This document shows, in pieces, positions 7,701 to 12,006 of a stretch of DNA of 12,006 nt. Position numbers and translations under genes: made by a program. The stretch comes from DATEOR01 sp035273885 (GTDB lineage Bacteria > Actinomycetota > Thermoleophilia > Gaiellales > Gaiellaceae): NCBI GenBank assembly GCA_035273885.1, contig DATEOR010000059.1, positions 1 through 12,006 of the forward strand, in the 5' to 3' direction. Under the pieces are notes generated by a model. That model was given only the letters and a program-made list of their open reading frames with translations, was not told where the DNA came from and made no database searches. The stretch's first letter is position 1; each line of letters starts with the position of its first letter.

Positions 7701-8165
7701 GGCGGGGTTTTCCGCGTTCAGCTCCGAGATCGCGTCGCGTACGGCAAGGGCGGCGCGAACCGCGCGCTCGGGGTCGTCCTCGTGTGCGACCGGCGCCCCG
7801 AAGACCGCGACCACTGCGTCACCGATGAACTTCTCCACGGTTCCGCCGAAGCGCTCGAGCTCGGCTTTCGCGCGGGCATGGTACGGGGCGAGGAATCCGC
7901 GGACGTCCTCGGGGTCGAGCCGCTCGGAGCGCCCTGTGAAGCCGACGAGGTCGACGAAGACCGCCGTGACCACCTTGCGCTCCTCGGCTGCGACGCGTTC
8001 TTCTTCCTCAAGGGCGGCTCCGCAGGAGGTGCAGAAGGCGAGTTCTGGGGGAACGACGGTGCCGCAGGAGGGACACGGCCTCCCGAGTGCGCTGCCGCAG
8101 TTCCCGCAGAAGAGCGCGCCCGCGGGGTTGGCGAACCCGCAGGCCGCGCACGAGGAAGCAGACAT
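4755..8165 (-). CDS. Zinc-ribbon / class III adenylate cyclase / P-loop ATPase / TPR protein
   Basis: This is a 1136-residue cytoplasmic protein. Residues 6-48 form a double zinc ribbon with four CxxC pairs (Cys 6/9, 20/23, 31/34, 45/48). A class III cyclase domain follows (about 65-240), with metal Asp72 in VFVDLVGFT and Asp116 in FIGDAVVAVFG. Lys112 and the D-V-L-N-T-A-S-R stretch (187-194) supply the expected adenine-contacting Asp, the Asn and the Arg. Intact residues predict cAMP synthesis. Next is a STAND/AAA-type ATPase with Walker A GVPGIGKS (289-296) and Walker B LILVFED ending near 420, then LHWADE. The remainder, about 600-1136, is helical TPR-like repeats (for example RFYEQALELWPEGD). 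Such multidomain cyclases are common in actinobacteria, and their inputs are mostly unknown. ATG at 8165 directly precedes the zinc ribbon; no clear ribosome site is seen. Confidence 0.92.
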   Translation of the reverse strand: MSASSCAACGFANPAGALFCGNCGSALGRPCPSCGTVVPPELAFCTSCGAALEEEERVAAEERKVVTAVFVDLVGFTGRSERLDPEDVRGFLAPYHARAKAELERFGGTVEKFIGDAVVAVFGAPVAHEDDPERAVRAALAVRDAISELNAENPALGLSLRIGAATGEALVNLAARPEQGEQLAAGDVLNTASRLQSAAPADGILVDEATRRATDHSIEYRDADAVQAKGKSEPVPVWEPVVPKARLGVDIAFRGGAPLVGRGDELNALLDAVSRAQRDRTPQLVTLVGVPGIGKSRLVWELFSALDSDPAQYVTWRQGRSLPYGDGVAFWALGEMTKAQAGILESDDAEAAEAKLRAAVEHVIEESEEAGWVESHLRPLAGLGAGAETGGDHAAEALAAWRRFFEALAEQRPLILVFEDLHWADEGLLDFVDQMAEWMTDVPLLILCTARPELLDRRAGWGGGKRNATTISLAPLSQDDTAALVSSLLDGRLQAERRSELLTRAGGNPLYAEEFVRMLAQAEEELPLPESVQGIIAARLDTLPPDEKGLIQAAAIVGKVFWPGAVGDMLALSQREVEQAIHALERKEFVRRERRTSVAGETAYVFRHVLVRDVAYSQIPRKRRAEMHRLAASWIEALAGDRPEDLADMVAYHYLSTLDLDRRSGREDPDLATRTRTALVEAGDRSFALNAFSAAARFYEQALELWPEGDPGRAFILVSLGKALFHGERGGKDALRQAADAFTERGDREHAAMALVALADVLHFTEGRTHDAAETVDRAVSLLADSPPSPAKAAALANQARFYGIADEMDEASRLAEEALELAVALGLEELQAHALNTRGIARSLSGDLRGIEDLEQSMAIAPRHSFELMRAMNNLSAIYIGLGDLERGYDLVERSLEEARRLGHAIGIAWGETQLLDRLYWQGDWDELMKRSDALLAETSDALNATDAYLLRARVHLGRDSLANALESSATAFELGEKQGDPQVRFPAITTRANIVHASGDPPAASALVDELLAAWRENPVSPAGPWIVEFSALLDALGRGNELRGATQHVRMRAIWLEGAQAFVDGDVTGAAETYDRIGARADAAVTRLAAAEKLLAEGRREEAEAQLELALAFFRAAGAERYIREAEALLAVS

Positions 8166-8193
8166 GGCCTGGCTAGTCTAGGCTCGGCGCGAA
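8166..8193. promoter_or_regulatory. 28-base divergent gap with a CTAG-T-CTAG core, candidate bidirectional promoter
   Basis: The two start codons (minus at 8165, plus at 8194) are only 28 bases apart and neither has an obvious Shine-Dalgarno. In the centre, 8173-8181 reads CTAGTCTAG. This gives TAGTCT on the plus strand (8174-8179) and TAGACT on the minus strand (8180-8175), both fitting the TANNNT -10 pattern of actinobacterial housekeeping promoters. Spacing would give leaderless or near-leaderless mRNAs, which fits the missing ribosome sites. No clear -35 boxes are seen. Confidence 0.35.
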
Positions 8194-9123
8194 ATGGAGC
8201 AAGGGCGCCGGCCAGGCCTTTCCGAGGCGATTGGGGTCTGGTCCCTCTTCGCGCTCTTCGCGCTGGTGATTCTCGTGACGTACACGCGCCTCCCGCACGA
8301 ATCGCTCTACCACACGAGCGGCGACGGACTGGAAGCCGGCGGCGGGCGCGCGCTCGTCTTCGCGGGGTTCCCGGTCGCGCTCATAGCGATTCCGATCGCG
8401 TGGATCGCCGTCGCACGCCTCCGCACCCGCCTCGCGGTCGCCGCGGGAGTCCTCGCGACGATTCTCTGCGCCACCGTGGCGTTACCCGGCGTGATCGACC
8501 AGGGCGACCTCGACGCCAGGCCCGTGAACGCACTCGCGGGCATCGGAGCGCTGATCGCTCTCGCGCTGACGGCCGCTGCCCTCGCGCGCGGCGGCCTCGG
8601 CGAGTCGCAGCCGTCCAACGGGTGGGACCTCGCAAGGATCGGGCTCGCCGTCGTGCTCGTCGTCGCGGCCCTTCCCTGGATCTGGGCCGAGGTCGGCTTC
8701 TACGTCGACGACGCGCCGGTGATCGGCGCTCCGTTCATCGCCGAGCAGGTCAAGCCGTCGCTCGGAGGCGAGCCGTCTCTTCACGCCGTCCACCTGGGAC
8801 ATCACCACGGGCTCGACGGAATCCTCCTGGCGCTGGGCGCGCTCCTGCTCTCCCGCGTGCCCTCCCGCATGCCGCGCAAAGGCGAAGGGACCGCACTCGC
8901 GGCCTACATCGCGCTGCTCCTCACCTACGGCCTGGCGAATGCGCTCCAGGACGGCTGGAACGAGCAGATCGTCAAGCGCGGTACGTCCGGCTCCAAGCTT
9001 CCGAGCGTCATCCGGCCGGAGTTGAGCGCGGCCTGGCTGGGCATCCTGTTCGGAGCCATTGCCATCTACTTCGTGATTTTCCGCGTAGGTAGAGTGAACC
9101 GACCCGAAGGAGGGATCCCATGA
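8194..9123 (+). CDS. Polytopic membrane protein with a central His cluster, unknown function
   Basis: A 309-residue protein with about eight hydrophobic segments (approximately 12-32, 53-74, 79-100, 111-132, 147-168, 206-222, 234-252, 278-298). Between segments five and six is LHAVHLGHHHGLDG, with His at 197, 200, 203, 204 and 205. This looks like a metal- or heme-binding site at a membrane edge. The extramembrane loop before it (EVGFYVDDAPVIGAPFIAEQ) carries several acidic residues. I do not recognise the family. It is the first gene of a tight operon, and its TGA overlaps the cupredoxin start as ATGA. The last codons contain the cupredoxin ribosome site. A role in metal handling or electron transfer is inferred only from the His cluster and neighbours. 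ATG 8194 has no visible Shine-Dalgarno. Confidence 0.8.
   Translation: MEQGRRPGLSEAIGVWSLFALFALVILVTYTRLPHESLYHTSGDGLEAGGGRALVFAGFPVALIAIPIAWIAVARLRTRLAVAAGVLATILCATVALPGVIDQGDLDARPVNALAGIGALIALALTAAALARGGLGESQPSNGWDLARIGLAVVLVVAALPWIWAEVGFYVDDAPVIGAPFIAEQVKPSLGGEPSLHAVHLGHHHGLDGILLALGALLLSRVPSRMPRKGEGTALAAYIALLLTYGLANALQDGWNEQIVKRGTSGSKLPSVIRPELSAAWLGILFGAIAIYFVIFRVGRVNRPEGGIP
9107..9114 (+). promoter_or_regulatory. Strong Shine-Dalgarno of the cupredoxin gene, inside the upstream gene
   Basis: AAGGAGGG sits five bases before ATG 9120, within the last codons (RPEGG) of the membrane protein gene. With the ATGA stop/start overlap it indicates translational coupling but also strong independent initiation, so the lipoprotein could be made in excess of the membrane protein. 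Confidence 0.75.
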
Positions 9124-9533
9124 CAAGACGCGCATTGCCGCTCCTGCTCGTCCTCGCAGCTTCCGTTCTCGCCCTCTCCGCGTGCGGTGGCGGAAGCAGC
9201 TCCTCCTCGACCACCCCGGCCTCGACGAGCGGCGGCGGTGGAGGGGGCGGAGGCTCGACCGTGAAGATCTCGGCCGACCCGAGCGGAGCCCTGAAGTTCG
9301 AACAGACCGACGTGTCCGCCGCCGCGGGCTCGATCACGATCGACTTCACGAACATGTCCTCGCTTCCGCACGACGTCATGATCGAAGGAAACGGCGCGAG
9401 TGGCGGCACCGACCAGATCACGAACTCGAGCACGAGCACGACCATCGATCTCGAGCCGGGGACGTACACGTTCTTCTGCTCCGTCGACGGCCACCGGGCT
9501 GCCGGGATGGAGGGCACCCTCACCGTCAACTAG
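9120..9533 (+). CDS. Cupredoxin-like (sulfocyanin/plastocyanin type) blue-copper lipoprotein
   Basis: A 137-residue exported lipoprotein. RR plus a hydrophobic stretch (5-19) leads to the lipobox LSAC with Cys22 as the lipid anchor. A low-complexity Ser/Thr and eight-Gly linker (23-46) tethers a small beta domain. Type 1 copper ligands are visible: His84 in LPHDV, then FFCSVDGHRAAGM with Cys120, His125 and Met130. The C-x4-H-x4-M spacing is that of sulfocyanin-like domains. It should carry single electrons on the outer face of the cytoplasmic membrane. It starts at ATG 9120, overlapping the upstream stop, behind a strong Shine-Dalgarno. Its neighbours are a His-cluster membrane protein and, two genes on, an exported PQQ-type dehydrogenase, which could be its redox partners. 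The partner link is inferred. Confidence 0.92.
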   Translation: MTRRALPLLLVLAASVLALSACGGGSSSSSTTPASTSGGGGGGGGSTVKISADPSGALKFEQTDVSAAAGSITIDFTNMSSLPHDVMIEGNGASGGTDQITNSSTSTTIDLEPGTYTFFCSVDGHRAAGMEGTLTVN

Positions 9534-9534
9534 C

Positions 9535-10413
9535 TTGGCGCCGGTTCTGATCGACCTGCAGCACCTCGGTCGCTCGCGGGTCATAGCGTCCTATCTCCTT
9601 GCGGGCGACGAGCCGGCCCTGGTCGACTGCGGGCCGACGAGCTGTCTGGAAGGGCTCGAAGCCGGCCTCGCCGGGCAGGGGCTCGTGGTCGAAGACCTCC
9701 GCCACCTCCTGCTGACGCACATCCACCTCGACCATGCGGGGGCGGCGGGAGCGCTCGTGCGCCGGAATCCCGAGCTCCAGGTGTACGTGAGCGAGATCGG
9801 AGCGCCGCATCTCGTCGATCCATCCCGTCTGGAGGCAAGCGCGCGCAGGCTCTACGAGGACGACTTCGACCGGCTCTGGGGCGAGCTCGTTCCCCTCCCC
9901 GAGGAGAACGTCCACGTGGTGGGCAGCGAGGTCCTCGGGCTCGAGGCCTGGCCGACGCCGGGGCACGCCTCGCATCACGTCTCGTACCTCTCGCAGGGCG
10001 GGACGTGCTACTCGGGCGACGTCACCGGCGTCGTCATCGCCCCTTCGACCCTGATCGCGCCCGTGTGCCCTCCTCCGGACGTCGACCTCGAAGCCTGGGA
10101 GCGTTCGCTCGACTCGATCGCCGAGCGCAGGCCCGAACGACTCTGCCTCCCGCACTTCGGCGTGGTGGAGGAGCCGGCCGGCCACATCGAGCGCACGCGG
10201 GAGCGCCTGCGCACCTGGTCGGAGCGGGTTCGCGGCGGGGCGAGCGAGGAGGAGTTCGTCCACGCCGTCGAGGAGGAGCTCGAGTCCGCGACGGATCGGG
10301 AGACCGCTGCTGCATACACGCAGGCGGGGCCGCTCTGGCAGTCGTACGCCGGGCTCGTGCGCTACTTCGCCAAGAAGGGGGAAGCGGCCGCTGGGCAAGG
10401 CGCTACCCTGTGA
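9535..10413 (+). CDS. Metallo-beta-lactamase-fold hydrolase (glyoxalase II-like)
   Basis: A 292-residue cytoplasmic protein with no signal peptide. The zinc-binding set of the fold is complete: LTHIHLDHAG gives His62, His64, Asp66 and His67, TPGHASHHV gives His144, SGDVTG gives Asp162, and LPHFG gives His207. The order and the C-terminal helical tail suit the glyoxalase II/RNase Z-like MBL hydrolases rather than a true beta-lactamase. The substrate is unknown; thioesters or lactones are possible, and a lactone would fit the sugar-dehydrogenase neighbour. The only sensible start is TTG at 9535, one base after the cupredoxin stop. It has no close Shine-Dalgarno (GGAGGG lies about 20 bases upstream), so translation probably depends on coupling. 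The frame stays open upstream inside the cupredoxin gene, but that part reads like out-of-frame sequence. Its TGA overlaps the next start as GTGA. Confidence 0.88.
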   Translation: MAPVLIDLQHLGRSRVIASYLLAGDEPALVDCGPTSCLEGLEAGLAGQGLVVEDLRHLLLTHIHLDHAGAAGALVRRNPELQVYVSEIGAPHLVDPSRLEASARRLYEDDFDRLWGELVPLPEENVHVVGSEVLGLEAWPTPGHASHHVSYLSQGGTCYSGDVTGVVIAPSTLIAPVCPPPDVDLEAWERSLDSIAERRPERLCLPHFGVVEEPAGHIERTRERLRTWSERVRGGASEEEFVHAVEEELESATDRETAAAYTQAGPLWQSYAGLVRYFAKKGEAAAGQGATL

Positions 10414-11483
10414 CCCGGATGCGCCGCTCAGTCCTAGGGGTCTTGGTCGTCGTGCTCGTGGTCGTGCTCCCGGCCGCTGCCGATGCAGCCGTCAAGAAGC
10501 GACCCGTCGCGAACTTCGACCGGCCGGTTCAGGTCGTGGCGCCGTCCTGGGCCCCGGGCTCGACGATCTACGTCGTCGAGCAGGCGGGCCGAGTCGTCCG
10601 GCGCCAGCAGGGCGGGCACCGCAACGTCGTTCTCGACATCCAGAGCCGCGTCGACTTCGACGGCGGCGAGCGCGGCCTCCTGTCGGCGGCTTTCGGGCCC
10701 GGCCGCAGGATGTGGGTCTACTTCACGAACAACGACGGAAATCTGAGGGTCGTCCGCTACACGCTCAACAGCGGTGGCGGCCATGTGGTTTCCGGGTCCG
10801 GGCATACCGTGTTCCGGGCTCCGCACCCGGGAGACGCGAACCACAACGGAGGCACCCTCCAGTACCACGCCGGGCACCTCTACCTTTCCACCGGCGACGG
10901 CGGCGGGGGTTGCGACTTCCACCACAACGCGCAGAAGCTGAGCTCGAAGCTCGGCAAGCTCCTGCGGAAGGACTCGAACGGCTGGAAGATCGTCGGTTAC
11001 GGCCTCCGAAACCCGTGGCGCTGGTCGTTCGACCGCAAGAACGGCGATCTCTACATCGGGGACGTCGGGCAGGACAGCCGCGAGGAGGTCGACGTCCTCG
11101 ACGCTTCGAAGGTCGGCGGCGTGCCCGAGAACTACGGCTGGAACCTCCACGAGGGAGACCTCGACGGAACCTGCGCGGATGCGGATCAGCTCAACTCCAC
11201 CGGGGAGCTGATTGACCCGAAGTTCGACTACCCGCACTCGGCGGGCCGCATCGTGATCGGCGGCTACGTCTTCCGCGGCGCCAACATGCCCTCCCAGCGC
11301 GGGCGGTACTTCTTCGCCGACGGCTCCGCCGACTGGGTCAAGACCGCAGACGCGCGAACCCTCCGCAACCGGAAGACACTCGGCTTCGAGGTTCCCGGGA
11401 TCGTGTCGTTCGGGGAGAGCTCGAACGGCAATCTCTACGCGGTCGCACTGGGCGGCTCGGTCTACAAGCTCGTCGACAACTAG
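10410..11483 (+). CDS. Exported PQQ-dependent sugar dehydrogenase family protein (soluble aldose dehydrogenase type)
   Basis: A 357-residue protein with a Sec signal peptide (MTRMRRS, then a Val/Leu-rich core to 20, likely cleavage after ADA at about 24-26). The rest matches the six-bladed GSDH propeller. Visible are QAGRVVR, FDGGERGLLSAAFGP, GDANHNGGTL with catalytic-type His145, LYLSTGDGG, NAQKLSSKLGKLLRKD, YGLRNPWRWSFD with Arg200, GDVGQDSREEVD, PENYGWN and GGYVFRG. Relatives oxidise aldose sugars with PQQ and calcium in the periplasm or outside the cell. The exact sugar is not readable, and some family members have no proven activity. I chose GTG 10410, which overlaps the previous stop as GTGA and has AAGG nine bases upstream. 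ATG 10419 is the alternative and loses only three residues. Electron transfer to the cupredoxin encoded two genes upstream is a reasonable inference. Confidence 0.9.
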   Translation: MTRMRRSVLGVLVVVLVVVLPAAADAAVKKRPVANFDRPVQVVAPSWAPGSTIYVVEQAGRVVRRQQGGHRNVVLDIQSRVDFDGGERGLLSAAFGPGRRMWVYFTNNDGNLRVVRYTLNSGGGHVVSGSGHTVFRAPHPGDANHNGGTLQYHAGHLYLSTGDGGGGCDFHHNAQKLSSKLGKLLRKDSNGWKIVGYGLRNPWRWSFDRKNGDLYIGDVGQDSREEVDVLDASKVGGVPENYGWNLHEGDLDGTCADADQLNSTGELIDPKFDYPHSAGRIVIGGYVFRGANMPSQRGRYFFADGSADWVKTADARTLRNRKTLGFEVPGIVSFGESSNGNLYAVALGGSVYKLVDN

Positions 11484-11502
11484 TCTCCCGCACCATGCGG
11501 TT

Positions 11503-11518
11503 CCTCAGGTCTCTGAGG
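11503..11518. terminator. Possible terminator hairpin after the sugar dehydrogenase gene
   Basis: CCTCAG (11503-11508) and CTGAGG (11513-11518) form a perfect 6-base stem with a GTCT loop, 20 bases after the operon stop. No T-run follows, so it is at best a U-less terminator of the sort proposed for actinobacteria, or an mRNA 3'-end stabiliser. Confidence 0.35.
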
Positions 11519-11534
11519 CGCGTCAGCCATTCGG

Positions 11535-11557
11535 CGCGGCGAGCTTTGCTCGGCGCG
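11535..11557. repeat. GC-rich hairpin just before the sulfurtransferase start
   Basis: CGCGGCGAGC (11535-11544) and GCTCGGCGCG (11548-11557) pair over a TTT loop, nine of ten positions matching with one G-G mismatch. It is a strong stem, ending 6 bases before the first in-frame ATG (11563) and 21 before the next (11578). It may belong to operon termination or to the sulfurtransferase leader. It also argues mildly for the later start. Confidence 0.35.
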
Positions 11558-11577
11558 AGAGAATGGCGTCCAGAGAC

Positions 11578-12006
11578 ATGAGGGTGCAATTCGTGGACTG
11601 CCGGTGGCAGCTCGGCCATCCTGAGGCCGGGCGCGAGCTCTATCTGGCCGGGCACATCCCGGGCGCGTCCTTCCTGGACGTCGAGACCGACCTCTCGGCG
11701 CCGCCGGGCGGGGCGGAGGGAGGACGACATCCGCTGCCGCGGCCGGATGACTTCGCGCGCGCGGCCCGAGCGGCAGGTATCGGCGCTGACACGCTCGTGG
11801 TGGCCTACGACCAGGGCATGAACGGCGGTGCCGCGCGGCTCTGGTGGCTCCTGCGCCACTTCGGGCACGACGACGTCGCAGTCCTGCGCGGAGGGCTGGA
11901 CGACTGGCTCGGCCCGCTCCGCGCCGGCGAAGAGCACATCGAGCCTGCCGAGCTCGTTCTGCGGCCGCGCGAGGACGATGTCGTCTCCGCAGACGAGATC
12001 CAGGAG
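11578..12006 (+). CDS. Thiosulfate/3-mercaptopyruvate sulfurtransferase (tandem rhodanese), 3' end outside window
   Basis: The frame is open to the window edge and gives the first 143 residues. FVDCRWQLGHPEAGRELYLAGHIPGASFLDVETDL, GGRHPLP, VVAYDQG, AARLWWLLRHFGHDDVAVLRGGLDDW and the start of a second domain (VVSADEIQE) are typical of two-domain sulfurtransferases. These enzymes move sulfane sulfur from thiosulfate or 3-mercaptopyruvate to a thiol acceptor or cyanide. In the first domain the catalytic position holds Asp (VAYDQ), as is normal for the inactive N-terminal rhodanese. The active Cys should lie in the second domain, beyond the window. The N-terminus is short, starting directly at the second strand of the domain. 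ATG 11578 was chosen. ATG 11563 and GTG 11584 are alternatives in the same frame, and none has a clear ribosome site. Confidence 0.87.
   Translation, partial: MRVQFVDCRWQLGHPEAGRELYLAGHIPGASFLDVETDLSAPPGGAEGGRHPLPRPDDFARAARAAGIGADTLVVAYDQGMNGGAARLWWLLRHFGHDDVAVLRGGLDDWLGPLRAGEEHIEPAELVLRPREDDVVSADEIQE

Noticed and set aside
7629..9092. 487-codon plus-strand open frame spanning the start of the cyclase gene and the membrane protein gene
   Set aside because: It overlaps two better-supported genes in other frames and is Arg-rich with no recognisable motif.
9400..9534. Upstream in-frame extension of the MBL hydrolase to an ATG at 9400
   Set aside because: The 45 added residues are Arg/Ser-rich, overlap the cupredoxin copper-site coding region out of frame, and resemble no MBL N-terminus.
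4543..10443. Ten-base match CCTAGGGGTC at about 4543 and 10434
   Set aside because: One site is intergenic and the other is within the dehydrogenase signal-peptide codons; no shared context, so probably chance.

Overview
The window is very GC-rich, gene-dense DNA with GTG and TTG starts, 4-base gene overlaps, and high-GC third positions. Its protein families (zinc-ribbon cyclase/AAA/TPR giants, GAF/GGDEF/HD-GYP regulators, sulfocyanin-like lipoproteins, soluble PQQ sugar dehydrogenases) suggest a high-GC actinobacterium, most likely Thermoleophilia (Solirubrobacterales/Gaiellales-like). This placement is inferred from style and protein families; there is no rRNA or marker gene. I see no tRNA, rRNA, CRISPR array, insertion sequence or phage gene.

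Left part (2-4414): the 3' end of a repeat-containing secreted protein (+) converges on an FMN-dependent alpha-hydroxy-acid oxidase gene (-). Upstream of the oxidase is a perfect 9+2+9 palindrome, then a 902-residue GAF-GGDEF-GAF-GAF-HD-GYP protein (-). That protein carries intact motifs for both making and breaking c-di-GMP.

Middle (4415-8165): a 155-base divergent region with several inverted repeats leads rightward into a tiny acidic protein gene with an excellent Shine-Dalgarno. That gene runs tail-to-tail into a 1136-residue protein (-) with a double zinc ribbon, a class III adenylate cyclase domain, a P-loop ATPase and TPR-like repeats. Two second-messenger proteins (c-di-GMP and, predicted, cAMP) therefore flank one small gene.

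Right part (8194-11483): a tight four-gene plus-strand operon. It encodes a polytopic membrane protein with a His cluster, a cupredoxin lipoprotein, a metallo-beta-lactamase-fold hydrolase, and an exported PQQ-type sugar dehydrogenase. Junctions are ATGA overlap, 1-base gap and GTGA overlap. A redox module at the cell surface (PQQ enzyme passing electrons to the blue-copper protein) is a reasonable inference but unproven. After two hairpins the window ends inside a thiosulfate/3-mercaptopyruvate sulfurtransferase gene.

A window-wide oddity is that seven of the nine visible stop codons are TAG, every one preceded by C to give CTAG. Two convergent gene pairs share the same CTAG for both stops.
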